DNA of 64,000 nucleotides from Anisus vortex (lineage: Eukaryota; Mollusca; Gastropoda; Planorbidae), in the NCBI GenBank assembly GCA_949126835.1, contig OX421495.1, forward strand, positions 32,297,320-32,361,319, in the 5' to 3' direction. The position numbers and the translations under genes were made by a program. This document shows positions 24,801 through 39,800 of this stretch, in pieces (position 1 is the stretch's first letter; every line of letters starts with the position of its first letter). The notes under the pieces were generated by a model. That model had not been told where the DNA came from. It saw only the letters and a list, made by a program, of their open reading frames with translations, and did no database searches.

Positions 24801-27800
24801 TCATTTTTAATCAGAATTACAGAAAAAAAGGGTGATTACCTGACATGTCATCTTCAAATTATTCAGTTTACTGTCAATCATAGAAATACTCTCTTGGAAC
24901 GATGATTGGAATATAAAGCAAAATATTCTATCGCTGATGAATGGAATCTGTTCCAAGTCGTAGAGAAACCTGACATGAAGCAAAAAAAAAACTTTACCTT
25001 TATGCCTGCATCCTTAGTAAAACAACTCTTCACAATCTATGTTAACAGCTTTGGGAATTATTTATTTATTTTTGTACTGGCACTTCTAGGGCCTCTGCAG
25101 TGGTTTGGGGTAAGCAAAGGAAAAATAATTGGTAGTAGCAAAAAAATGTTTAGTTAATAGGAAGTTTAAAATTGTACAAGTCCTGGGTGGGTGGGTGGAT
25201 AAGTATCTCTTTCAGACAAAATTGGTTCTAGGGGCTAAAAAACAGGTATCCATCAGTTTTGTGGCCATGTAATATAAGGGGATTATGTGGTCAGCATTGT
25301 GCCCAGCTGCAGTTACTTTCCCCCAACTAATCAAGTTACCTTATTAGAGTTGCTGGATAGACTCCCACCTGCACACACCAGGACAAAAAATCCAGTTTTT
25401 ACCTGGAATCAAACCATGAGGCCTTTATAATTGTATAGTGGTGCCAAACCATGGTGCCCCAATCAAAGTGAGGGAGATTTAAAAGAGCTAAGAAATGGGT
25501 AGTGAGGCTAAAAATGAAAATGTTGGAAACCATTCAAGTTGGTCATAAGGACTATACGATTGAAATTTTTTTTTTTATTATGCTTGGCGCGTGTATTCCA
25601 TTTGGATCAGAGTGCTGTTTGGCACACAAACAATTACAAGCTGCACCAGACAAAGAGAAGATACAGGGCTGTACTCACTGTTCAGGTTTATCTAATGGAA
25701 TGTCTGGATGGCTCTCTAGCTGTTTCTTTATCAGTTTCAGCTCCTCTGCATCTGGTCTCTGAATTGTCGAGTTAGTAACAAGATTACACATGCATCTATG
25801 TTTATGTACATTTAAAGGTGAAAGATAAATTACACTAATGCGTTATAAAAACATGTAGGTGTTCAAAAAGATATAAAAAAGCTCTTATGTGCTTACATTG
25901 TCGTATATGGCCTTGAACTTTTCTAAATCTAATATAGATGTATCCAAGTTTACAATGGCTGAAAGAGTTTGAAAAAATATATTTAAAGTAAATCTCTAAG
26001 TCATTTGTCAACAGAAGCAATATAACATTTTTGACATTACATAGATTTGGAACCGATATCTGAAATTATCTCATATGTATGGAACATATTTGGTTTCATT
26101 TCTAGAAAAGTGGAAAAAAACTAAAGTTAAAAACTGTAAGTCCACTGGAAAAATGAAGGAAAATTGCCAAATTGTGCTTTAGAAGAATTGGAGTCCTATA
26201 GGCAGGCTGGGTGATTTATATTATTAGCTGTAAAAATACAATATTTCTACAGAATTTGATGAAATTCTTCTCTGCTAGGCTTGCTGTCTATAAAATGTAT
26301 CAATACATAAAAATTTAATACCTTTATCAATATGAAAAATTTTATCCAATGCTGATAAAAAGAAAACCAGAAGATTATAATGCTAAAAAAAATCTTTCTG
26401 AGCAACCTTCTTCAATTTCTGGAAATTCCAACTTTAGACTTGATAACAATATTCCAACAGCTTGAGATCTTTTCGGTGTTATCACTTTGGCTGGCTGTAA
26501 AAAGAAAAGTTTGTATCAAGGTCAAGTATTCAAGTAGGATGTCAAGTTTCACAAAGTATCTCTAGTGAGATTTACCAGTTTCATCAAAGACATTCATTGT
26601 TGCATTGTGTGGCCAGAATAATGCCAAACTGCCTTTTATTTATATAACTGTTGTCAGCTACCTTGGTAGACAGACTTGCATTGTGGCCTTGTGGTCTCAG
26701 ACAGGATGAGCCCGCCTTGACCTTACCCTTTCCAATTTTATGACCTGGGCAGAGCCAGAAGGCTTGTCCAAATTTTTAGAGACATTATATAGATCATAAT
26801 ATTTTTACCTAGTTTTGAACCACAAATTGAAATTATTTTATTTTAATTTATTCATAAGTTTCTATATTCTTTCATAAAACAATCATGTCAAGGAATTTCT
26901 GGATCCTTGAAAAAGTGCACCTTGCGACTCTACAGACTAATTGCTCTAAGTGTACAGAGTATCTGTTGGCTGCCTTAGTTTTTAGTCTGGCTTTTTTTTT
27001 CTGGCAGCAGATCCTTATCCTTAGTAAACAGTCAACTTTTAACTTTATAATATAATTTTCTCTAGGCTAGATGTCATTCCTAAAACAATTAGTTTCACAA
27101 CTACATCTAGAAGTCTATAACATTTAGTTTACAAACAAAAAATTAAAAATCACTTTACCTGCACAGTTTTGGGTTTGTTCTTGTTAGTAGTGGCTTTCTT
27201 TTTGGACTCAACTGGAACTTTAGCAAAGAGTTCTTCAAAATACTCAAAGTTGATTGGTTCTTCAGCTACCTCTTCCCAAAATAACTCCTTTTCCTCCTTA
27301 CTGTAGAAAGTTTTAGGGATAAATAATGTATAAGCTTATTGACAAGTCTTAAATAGACGTGACCTTTTGAACTGGTGCGATTGTGAACTTCCGGTTCTAT
27401 TTTTAAATGTTTAATTATTTTAGGCATTTCCGTAAACAAAAAAGCATGCTTTTGCTGGTTATTGACAGTTGATTTCAACCTCGACGGCTAGTTCTAGTCT
27501 TTTAGAATTATACAAAGGATACAATATTAGTTATGAGGAATCCGTTTTTAACATCAAAAGCGAGTAGGCGATAATTAATACTCAAGTGTTAGTCGCATGT
27601 AGCTTGTTTATAAAATAAATTAGTCAAGAGTTGCATTTTCTTGGTTATTGAAAAACAAATTAGTAGATTCATAAAAACAAAAAAAGAAAATTCTTTTGCA
27701 TTAAGCAATAAGTTTAATATTATAAAAAGGTGAAATTTCACTTCTGACTTTCACAATACATCGTTTTCTTTTGTAAACATCTTTTGGAAATGAAAGAAAC

Positions 27801-30800
27801 TTTAATCCCCAACAAATGTTCATACAACCAGTAAACTAGCACACAGACATGTTTCTAATAAAATGATCGAATTCGACCGGAAATGTTTTTTCTTGTGAAC
27901 TTTTATGCATGCATACACGTTAAGACTTGTCAATGAGCTTTATAAGTGTAACTAAAGAGTACTGATAGATCAAATTATTGTTTCAATAAATACAATTTGT
28001 AAACAATTCATTCCTAAATGTACAGAAACAAACCATGTAAATACCAAAGACCTGGAGTCTATAATGACTAAACAATTAGTCTGTTACATTAAAGTCCACA
28101 GTGGCTGCAACAACAAAAAATGTGTTTAACAAGAAAAGTCAACTGTTTATCTGGTACCTGTCTTTAACTTGTTTAATTATTGCTTGCACCTGGAGCCTTT
28201 TCCAAAACAAAGGTTTCATTGGTGACTTGGGCTGGATGATTTGTTTACCAGTATCTGAAATATACAATATTTTAAAATCTACAGTCTAGCAGGAATGTGA
28301 CCAGAAAGTGAGGCAGGAGCTGTAGTTATGCATATATCTATACATATAAAGTAGACTGTGATGTGTGTGTTCAACCAATCAGAGCTGTAGTTATGCATAT
28401 ATCTATACATATAAAGTAGACTGTCATGTGTGTGCTCAACCAATCAGAGCTGTAGTTATGCATATATCTATAGATATAAAGTAGACTGTCATGTGTGTGC
28501 TCAACCAATCAGAGCTGTAGTTATGCATATATCTATACATATAAAGTAGACTGTCATGTGTGTGCTCAACCAATCAGAGCTGTAGTTATGCATATATCTA
28601 TAGATATAAAGTAGACTGTCATGTGTGTGCTCAACCAATCAGAGCTGTAGTTATGCATATATCTATACATATAAAGTAGACTGTCATGTGTGTGCTCAAC
28701 CAATCAGAGCTGTAGTTATGCATATATCTATACATATAAAGTAGACTGTCATGTGTGTGCTCAACCAATCAGAGCTGTAGTTATGCATATATCTATACAT
28801 ATAAAGTAGACTGTCATGTGTGTGCTCAACCAATCAGAGCTGTAGTTATGCATATATCTATACATATAAAGTAGACTGTCATGTGTGTGCTCAACCAATC
28901 AGAGCTGTAGTTATGCATATATCTATACATATAAAGTAGACTGTCATGTGTGTGCTCAACCAATCAGAGCTGTAGTTATGCATATATCTATAGATATAAA
29001 GTAGACTGTCATGTGTGTGCTCAACCAATCAGAGCTGTAGTTATGCATATATCTATAGATATAAAGTAGACTGTCATGTGTGTGCTCAACCAATCAGAGC
29101 TGTAGTTATGCATATATCTATACATATAAAGTAGACTGTCATGTGTGTGCTCAACCAATCAGAGCTGTAGTTATGCATATATCTATAGATATAAAGTAGA
29201 CTGTCATGTGTGTGCTCAACCAATCAGAGCTGTAGTTATGCATATATCTATAGATATAAAGTAGACTGTCATGTGTGTGCTCAACCAATCAGAGCTGTAG
29301 TTATGCATATATCTATAGATATAAAGTAGACTGTCATGTGTGTGCTCAACCAATCAGAGCTGTAGTTATGCATATATCTATACATATAAAGTAGACTGTC
29401 ATGTGTGTGCTCAACCAATCAGAGCTGTAGTTATGCATATATCTATAGATATAAAGTAGACTGTCATGTGTGTGCTCAACCAATCAGAGCTGTAGTTATG
29501 CATATATCTATACATATAAAGTAGACTGTCATGTGTGTGCTCAACCAATCAGAGCTGTAGTTATACATATATCTATACATATAAAGTAGACTGTCATGTG
29601 TGTGCTCAACCAATCAGAGCTGTAGTTATGCATATATCTATAGATATAAAGTAGACTGTCATGTGTGTGCTCAACCAATCAGAGCTGTAGTTATGCATAT
29701 ATCTATACATATAAAGTAGACTGTCATGTGTGTGCTCAACCAATCAGAGCTGTAGTTATGCATATATCTATACATATAAAGTAGACTGTCATGTGTGTGC
29801 TCAACCAATCAGAGCTGTAGTTATGCATATATCTATACATATAAAGTAGACTGTCATGTGTGTGCTCAACCAATCAGAGCTGTAGTTATGCATATATCTA
29901 TACATATAAAGTAGACTGTCATGTGTGTGCTCAACCAATCAGAGCTGTAGTTATGCATATATCTATACATATAAAGTAGACTGTCATGTGTGTGCTCAAC
30001 CAATCAGAGCTGTAGTTATGCATATATCTATACATATAAAGTAGACTGTCATGTGTGTGCTCAACCAATCAGAGCTGTAGTTATGCATATATCTATAGAT
30101 ATAAAGTAGACTGTCATGTGTGTGCTCAACCAATCAGAGCTGTAGTTATGCATATATCTATAGATATAAAGTAGACTGTCATGTGTGTGCTCAACCAATC
30201 AGAGCTGTAGTTATGCATATATCTATATATATAAAGTAGACTGTCATGTGTGTGCTCAACCAATCAGAGCTGTAGTTATGCATATATCTATAGATATAAA
30301 GTAGACTGTCATGTGTGTGCTCAACCAATCAGAGCTGTAGTTATGCATATATCTATAGATATAAAGTAGACTGTCATGTGTGTGCTCAACCAATCAGAGC
30401 TGTAGTTATGCATATATCTATAGATATAAAGTAGACTGTCATGTGTGTGCTCAACCAATCAGAGCTGTAGTTATGCATATATCTATAGATATAAAGTAGA
30501 CTGTCATGTGTGTGCTCAACCAATCAGAGCTGTAGTTATGCATATATCTATAGATATAAAGTAGACTGTCATGTGTGTGCTCAACCAATCAGAGCTGTAG
30601 TTATGCATATATCTATAGATATAAAGTAGACTGTCATGTGTGTGCTCAACCAATCAGAGCTGTAGTTATGCATATATCTATAGATATAAAGTAGACTGTC
30701 ATGTGTGTGCTCAACCAATCAGAGCTGTAGTTATGCATATATCTATAGATATAAAGTAGACTGTCATGTGTGTGCTCAACCAATCAGAGCTGTAGTTATG

Positions 30801-33800
30801 CATATATCTATACATATAAAGTAGACTGTCATGTGTGTGCTCAACCAATCAGAGCTGTAGTTATGCATATATCTATACATATAAAGTAGACTGTCATGTG
30901 TGTGCTCAACCAATCAGAGCTGTAGTTATGCATATATCTATACATATAAAGTAGACTGTCATGTGTGTGCTCAACCAATCAGAGCTGTAGTTATGCATAT
31001 ATATATACATATAAAGTAGACTGTCATGTGTGTGCTCAACCAATCAGAGCTGTAGTTATGCATATATCTATACATATAAAGTAGACTGTCATGTGTGTGC
31101 TCAACCAATCAGAGCTGTAGTTATGCATATATCTATAGATATAAAGTAGACTGTCATGTGTGTGCTCAACCAATCAGAGCTGTAGTTATGCATATATCTA
31201 TAGATATAAAGTAGACTGTCATGTGTGTGCTCAACCAATCAGAGCTGTAGTTATGCATATATCTATAGATATAAAGTAGACTGTCATGTGTGTGCTCAAC
31301 CAATCAGAGCTGTAGTTATGCATATATCTATAGATATAAAGTAGACTGTCATGTGTGTGCTCAACCAATCAGAGCTGTAGTTATGCATATATCTATAGAT
31401 ATAAAGTAGACTGTCATGTGTGTGCTCAACCAATCAGAGCTGTAGTTATGCATATATCTATAGATATAAAGTAGACTGTCATGTGTGTGCTCAACCAATC
31501 AGAGCTGTAGTTATGCATATATCTATAGATATAAAGTAGACTGTCATGTGTGTGCTCAACCAATCAGAGCTGTAGTTATGCATATATCTATACATATAAA
31601 GTAGACTGTCATGTGTGTGCTCAACCAATCAGAGCTGTAGTTATGCATATATCTATAGATATAAAGTAGACTGTCATGTGTGTGCTCAACCAATCAGAGC
31701 TGTAGTTATGCATATATCTATAGATATAAAGTAGACTGTCATGTGTGTGCTCAACCAATCAGAGCTGTAGTTATGCATATATCTATACATATAAAGTAGA
31801 CTGTCATGTGTGTGCTCAACCAATCAGAGCTGTAGTTATGCATATATCTATACATATAAAGTAGACTGTCATGTGTGTGCTCAACCAATCAGAGCTGTAG
31901 TTATGCATATATCTATACATATAAAGTAGACTGTCATGTGTGTGCTCAACCAATCAGAGCTGTAGTTATGCATATATATATACATATAAAGTAGACTGTC
32001 ATGTGTGTGCTCAACCAATCAGAGCTGTAGTTATGCATATATCTATACATATAAAGTAGACTGTCATGTGTGTGCTCAACCAATCAGAGCTGTAGTTATG
32101 CATATATCTATAGATATAAAGTAGACTGTCATGTGTGTGCTCAACCAATCAGAGCTGTAGTTATGCATATATCTATATATATAAAGTAGACTGTCATGTG
32201 TGTGCTCAACCAATCAGAGCTGTAGTTATGCATATATCTATACATATAAAGTAGACTGTCATGTGTGTGCTCAACCAATCAGAGCTGTAGTTATGCATAT
32301 ATCTATAGATATAAAGTAGACTGTCATGTGTGTGCTCAACCAATCAGAGCTGTAGTTATGCATATATCTATAGATATAAAGTAGACTGTCATGTGTGTGC
32401 TCAACCAATCAGAGCTGTAGTTATGCATATATCTATAGATATAAAGTAGACTGTCATGTGTGTGCTCAACCAATCAGAGCTGTAGTTATGCATATATCTA
32501 TAGATATAAAGTAGACTGTCATGTGTGTGCTCAACCAATCAGAGCTGTAGTTATGCATATATCTATAGATATAAAGTAGACTGTCATGTGTGTGCTCAAC
32601 CAATCAGAGCTGTAGTTATGCATATATCTATACATATAAAGTAGACTGTCATGTGTGTGCTCAACCAATCAGAGCTGTAGTTATACATATATCTATACAT
32701 ATAAAGTAGACTGTCATGTGTGTGCTCAACCAATCAGAGCTGTAGTTATGCATATATCTATAGATATAAAGTAGACTGTCATGTGTGTGCTCAACCAATC
32801 AGAGCTGTAGTTATGCATATATCTATAGATATAAAGTAGACTGTCATGTCTGTGCTCAACCAATCAGAGCTGTAGTTATGCATATATCTATAGATATAAA
32901 GTAGACTGTCATGTCTGTGCTCAACCAATCAGAGCTGTAGTTATGCATATATCTATAGATATAAAGTAGACTGTCATGTGTGTGCTCAACCAATCAGAGC
33001 TGTAGTTATGCATATATCTATAGATATAAAGTAGACTGTCATGTGTGTGCTCAACCAATCAGAGCTGTAGTTATGCATATATCTATAGATATAAAGTAGA
33101 CTGTCATGTGTGTGCTCAACCAATCAGAGCTGTAGTTATGCATATATCTATAGATATAAAGTAGACTGTCATGTGTGTGCTCAACCAATCAGAGCTGTAG
33201 TTATGCATATATCTATAGATATAAAGTAGACTGTCATGTGTGTGCTCAACCAATCAGAGCTGTAGTTATGCATATATCTATACATATAAAGTAGACTGTC
33301 ATGTGTGTGTTCAACCAATCAGAGCTGTAGTTATGCATATATCTATAGATATAAAGTAGACTGTCATGTGTGTGTTCAACCAATCATTTTAGTTAATTTA
33401 AAGACACGTAGCCTTATTGTCTCATATTATACTCTTGCGATTTCACTTCAGATATGTGTCTTTGCTAGCTAAGTGGATAAGTATCAGACTGCAATTTAGA
33501 TTTTTTTTTAAATAAAAAGACTAGCCTATTTTTTACCCAATTACAATATTTATTTTAAATTACTTTCCTAAAAGTCTTCAGTAAAGAATAATAAGTAATT
33601 TTTATTATTAGATTTATAGCTTTCTGTTCATTGTAGTTCATAAAACGCCGGGCAATTTAGCTTTTTTGGACACAATGAGTTATCCCCACTCTCTTTAAGT
33701 ATAGGTTTTTATGTACATAATCAACTTTAGCTGAGCTGTCAAAGAGCTATCTCTACCTGTACACATTATATATTTATATATTGTACACATTTTATATTTA

Positions 33801-36800
33801 TATATTGTACACATTATATATATATATATTGTACACATTATATATTTATATATTGTACACATTATATATATATATATTGTACACATTATATATATATATA
33901 TATATTGTACACATTATATATTTATATATTGTACACATTATATATTTATATATTGTACACATTATATATAGAACAGGATTGCTTTATTAATTTTAAAAAA
34001 TGGAAATTACGACAGTGGTTGGTAATTTAAGCAATGTACCTATGACGGCCCAACTCATTGATTATTGTCTAAGTCTAGATAATCATAAAAACTAGAACTC
34101 TTAAAGATCTAGACCTTTCTAAAACAAATAAAAAACAGATTAAGATGTGAGTTTTTAACTAAATTTAAAACTGGTGACATCTGATATGCATAATGTTCAA
34201 TATCTTATACTTGCTTTTATTTTAAACTTAATAAAAAAAATGGAATCAAAGTTGTTGTTTTTGAATCAAAGTTGTAGTTTTTCCCTTGACCTCAAATGTT
34301 TTTTTATCTATGACTTCTGTATATACTAAATAAAAAGACTCTACTACATTTAATTATTTATGGTATAGTTTATTTAAGAATAGCTTTGGCCTAGGCCCAA
34401 CAGTTAAACAATTAATAAAACTCTTAAAATAATTTACTCAAATCAAAGGCGCAAGTTACTGTAACCGGGGAATATTTAGTTTTAAATAGTTTAGTGTTGA
34501 CTGAACTAAACTGTGTTCCTGTTTATTTTTTCACTATTGTCTATTACTTTTTTTATTTCCTAATTCTGATATTGCCAAAAGAAATTGTTGAAAAAATAAA
34601 GCAGAACACAGTTTAGTTCTTCACAATTGTCTATTCCTTTTTTTTCCCAAATTCTGATATTGCCAAATAAATTGCAGCTTGAGGGGGAAAAAACAAAACA
34701 AACATTTACTTTCCAAAAGGTTATATAGGGTAAAAGGAATAATTGTGTAAAAAAAACAACTGAATTCTGTCATAAGAAAACAAGTCAAAGAGATTAAATG
34801 TAATAAAGTTATCTAGTCAGACTGAATTCTGACATAAGAAAACAAGTCAAAGAGATTAAATGTAATAAAGTTATCTAGTCAGACTGAATTCTGACATAAG
34901 AAAACAAGTCAAAGAGATTAAATGTAATAAAGTTATCTAGTCAGACTGAATTCTGACATAAGAAAACAAGTCAAAGAGATTAAATGTAATAAAGTTATCT
35001 AGTCAGACTGAATTCTGACATAAGAAAACAAGTCAAAGAGATTAAATGTAATAAAGTTATCTAGTCAGACTGAATTCTGACATAAGAAAACAAGTCAAAG
35101 AGATTAAATGTAATAAAGTTATCTAGTCAGACTGAATTCTGACATAAGAAAACAAGTCAAAGAGATTAAATGTAATAAAGTTATCTAGTCAGACTGAATT
35201 CTGACATAAGAAAACAAGTCAAAGAGATTAAATGTAATAAAGTTATCTAGTCAGACTGAATTCTACCATAAGAAAACAAGTCAAAGAGATTAAATGTAAT
35301 AAAGTTATCTAGTCAGACTGAATTCTGACATAAGAAAACAAGTCAAAGAGATTAAATGTAAAAAAGTTATCTAGTCAGACTGAATTCTACCATAAGAAAA
35401 CAAGTCAAAGAGATTAAATGTAATAAAGTTATCTAGTCAGACTGAATTCTGACATAAGAAAACAAGTCAAAGAGATTAAATGTAATAAAGTTATCTAGTC
35501 AGACTGAATTCTGACATAAGAAAACAAGTCAAAGAGATTAAATGTAATAAAGTTATCTAGTCAGACTGAATTCTGACATAAGAAAACAAGTCAAAGAGAT
35601 TAAATGTAATAAAGTTATCTAGTCAGACTGAATTCTGACATAAGAAAACAAGTCAAAGAGATTAAATGTAATAAAGTTATCTAGTCAGACTGAATTCTGA
35701 CATAAGAAAACAAGTCAAAGAGATTAAATGTAATAAAGTTATCTAGTCAGACTGAATTCTGACATAAGAAAACAAGTCAAAGAGATTAAATGTAATAAAG
35801 TTATCTAGTCAGACTGAATTCTACCATAAGAAAACAAGTCAAAGAGATTAAATGTAATAAAGTTATCTAGTCAGACTGAATTCTGACATAAGAAAACAAG
35901 TCAAAGAGATTAAATGTAATAAAGTTATCTAGTCAGACTGAATTCTACCATAAGAAAACAAGTCAAAGAGATTAAATGTAATAAAGTTATCTAGTCAGAC
36001 TGAATTCTGACATAAGAAAACAAGTCAAAGAGATTAAATGTAAAAAAGTTATCTAGTCAGACTGAATTCTACCATAAGAAAACAAGTCAAAGAGATTAAA
36101 TGTAATAAAGTTATCTAGTCAGACTGAATTCTGACATAAGAAAACAAGTCAAAGAGATTAAATGTAATAAAGTTATCTAGTCAGACTGAATTCTGACATA
36201 AGAAAACAAGTCAAAGAGATTAAATGTAATAAAGATATCTAGTCAGACTGAATTCTGACATAAGAAAACAAGTCAAAGAGATTAAATGTAATAAAGTTAT
36301 CTAGTCAGACTGAATTCTGACATAAGAAAACAAGTCAAAGAGATTAAATGTAATAAAGTTATCTAGTCAGACTGAATTCTGACATAAGAAAACAAGTCAA
36401 AGAGATTAAATGTAATAAAGTTATCTAGTCAGACTGAATTCTGACATAAGAAAACAAGTCAAAGAGATTAAATGTAATAAAGTTATCTAGTCAGACTGAA
36501 TTCTACCATAAGAAAACAAGTCAAAGAGATTAAATGTAATAAAGTTATCTAGTCAGACTGAATTCTGACATAAGAAAACAAGTCAAAGAGATTAAATGTA
36601 ATAAAGTTATCTAGTCAGACTGAATTCTGACATAAGAAAACAAGTCAAAGAGATTAAATGTAATAAAGTTATCTAGTCAGACTGAATTCTGACATAAGAA
36701 AACAAGTCAAAGAGATTAAATGTAATAAAGTTATCTAGTCAGACTGAATTCTACCATAAGAAAACAAGTCAAAGAGATTAAATGTAATAAAGTTATCTAG

Positions 36801-39800
36801 TCAGACTGAATTCTGACATAAGAAAACAAGTCAAAGAGATTAAATGTAAAAAAGTTATCTAGTCAGACTGAATTCTGACATAAGAAAACAAGTCAAAGAG
36901 ATTAAATGTAAAAAAGTTATCTAGTCAGACTGAATTCTGACATAAGAAAACAAGTCAAAGAGATTAAATGTAAAAAAGTTATCTAGTCAGACTGAATTCA
37001 ACCCTAAGAAAACAAGTCAAAGAGATTAAATTTAATAACTTATCTAGTTAGACTGAATTCTGACATAAGAAAACAAGTCAAAGCGATTAAATCTACGCAA
37101 GTCAAAGAGATTAAATTTAATAACTTATCTAGTTAGACTGATATTTACCTTTTCTCTGTGCTAGTCCTGGACCACCTGGTGGGGGAGGTGGGGGAGGGGG
37201 GCCACCAGAGGCAAACGGCGGGGGCGGTGGAGGCGGCGGAGGGGGCCCGCCAACTGCATGAGGGAAAGGGGGAGGAGGAGGGGGCGGGGGAGCGTGGAAT
37301 GGTGGAGGAGGTGGCGGGGGAGGTGGAGGTGGGGCAGCGTGTGGAATGTCAATGTTGCTCAGCCCTCGTGATATGGCGGATGTTTGGGGCGAGTCTGTGA
37401 GGGTGCCATGGCTGGACTTCTGGACTGGCGTCCCTGTCACTGTGATCACCATATCCGTGGTTTCGCTGTGGCTTCTGCTGACATCATAGCCCGCCTCTTT
37501 GCTGGCATCCACAGCGGCTTGAAGTGCTTCCTGCAAGACAGCATCAAACATAATTACTTTAGATAAAAACAAATATCAGAACGTTTGAATATTTGAAACT
37601 CCTGTATTCAATAAATAAAGTGTCAGAATATAAATGTATGACTCAAGCTGAGTTGACATCATTTCCACTTTGTGTTCAACTTGTGTCAATGCAGAATATT
37701 TACATAGCATAGTATCCACTTCATGTCTTATTACAAACTAAACTAGTAAATTAAATTTGAAATAGTATTCTATCATTTTAATAGAAATGCTTTCATTAGA
37801 AATACACTTTTTAAATACTATCTCTATATTACTGTAATGAAACCCACAAAAAGACTAAAATGAAAAGACACATCAGGTCTATAATACTTTTAAAATACTC
37901 TAGTAATGAACACAGTATCAGTCACTTTGCATCCATCATTTGAGTATTTTAAATAATACTGTCAACTGAACACTATTGTCAATAAGCCATCAATTTCATC
38001 TGTGTGAAAATAAACAATTTAAAAAAAACATAAACCAAAGAGTGATAAATGTGCAGGTGACATTCCTTTACCCAAATCACATATTGAATGCATATAGTTG
38101 CATGTGATGAAGTACAGACCTGAGTTAACTTGTCAATGCCAGCTAATGTTTTAGACTTCTTCAGTTCATCTTGTAAGGCAATGATCTGCTCACTAAGCCT
38201 TTCAATCTGACCAATGTAGCTCTCCCTGAGACGACCCAGCTCTTCTTCATGACTTCTCTGAAAGAGAGACCACATAATGGTCAAGATACTTTACTCAGAT
38301 ATTAGCTTGCATAATTTCACAGAATGAATGGGCGTTCTAATATTGCATCAGCATAACAGCAATCAACATTCGGAAATTTTATTTTTTAGGATAAAAATAG
38401 TACACCTGAACTCATCGACCAACTGAAATTGAATGGTAGGTTAATTTTTAGTATCACTTTATTAATTTAAACTTTTCTCTAGTAAAACAATTTTTTTTAA
38501 ACGGTAATCTTTGATCTTTTATTTAATTTAAACTTTGTTTAACATGAAATTATTAAAAAGAAAAATGATAAAAGGCTAGTTTGTTCTGAATGAAACCAAC
38601 TGCTGTATGTTATAACTATAAAATTGGAGTAAGAAACACGCAAGAGGACATATTTGCGAAAAACTTACACAGTGGTGACTTTCATCAAACTTTTTATAGG
38701 CAACACGTTTAGAGTTGAGTGTACCCATTGTTAACAAACGCTGAATCCAAATTGAGAACACAATGACGCCAGAAGGGGGATGTTACAACTTTATTCCAAC
38801 AATAGCAATTGAAATCCAGAAATTGTTTGTTCTAAGTATTAACATGGTAGTATTTGCTTGATAAAGGTTGCAACGGAACTAAGTACAGCATGAAGTATGA
38901 ACTGCCAAATGTAAGAGTAAATGAAAACACAGTTGAAAACAGTGCACTAAAGCAAAGACTACAAGTGATCAGAATATCAGAAAATCACTACAATGAAAAC
39001 TGAAAAAAAAGAAACTACTAATCAATAATAAGGTAATACAAAATGTGCTCATTATATGCCCAGGTGTCAAACACAATAAGACCACAACTTGGACTAATGT
39101 GTGCTACACACTACAATTACAGCAATTCACTGAGCTTGGGGGGAGGGGAAGAACCATATATAGATTCCTGGGTTAGGGTTAGATTCTATATTTTTTAAAT
39201 TTTTATCACAGAGAAATCTGCTTCACCTACTAATTACATCTGCCAGCTGGTGTGTTGGTAATCAATCCACCAAAATATTCTTTGCAACTTATGACACTGG
39301 GGAGAAATTAATCCATCAATGTTATAGATGAAGGTTTGGATAACACTGGCGAGAAATGTATTGATTCAGTTGTCATTATGTTTATATTATGAACAAGAAA
39401 AACCATTAGCACACACTTTGCAGATTCAAATGTTTTCTGTACAACTAGTGCAGCTGGACACATTTTTAAGGTGTAAGCCTGTGGCCATTTTTGTAATCAG
39501 CATTCAAGTTGGGTTTGTCACTTTTCTAAAGCGAATCTTAGATTTAGAAACATCAGAATCAGAGATAGTAAACATGAACGCGAAACAAATTTTTTTAATC
39601 TAAAAAACTTGAAAAAATCTAGAATTATAAAAGCAAAAGGTGCAGACATCAGAAAAAAAATTGTCGAAGCCAAGACAGAAGCTTAGTTCAAGACCCAACA
39701 ATAAGTTGCTACACAAGGTTGTAGTGCAAATTCCTGTATTTTGTTTCAGACTCACAGTCAGATATCTTCTTGCATTTCTAAGGATACTGAGTATTTGTGT

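Larger units (their letters stand above)
33387..34758. other. Spacer between the two FH1-FH2 intron arrays
   Basis: It holds a TA-rich array (33760-33970), a TTATC-type tail fragment (33973-34013) and a diverged direct/inverted duplication near 34503-34680. No exon found. Confidence 0.5.

Noticed and set aside
6999..28254. FHOD, DAAM or Diaphanous identity for the formin
   Set aside because: Some linker strings first suggested FHOD, but [16 protein letters not shown] and the [10 protein letters not shown] end fit the FMN branch, and no GBD/FH3 region is seen.
33695..33990. Tyr/Ile-rich ORFs on both strands
   Set aside because: Translation of a TA-rich tandem repeat.
28317..37141. CRISPR-like appearance of regular repeats
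   Set aside because: Units are contiguous with no unique spacers, in an animal intron, with no cas genes.
37158..37400. Plus-strand Gly/Glu-rich ORF
   Set aside because: Antisense shadow of the FH1 polyproline exon.
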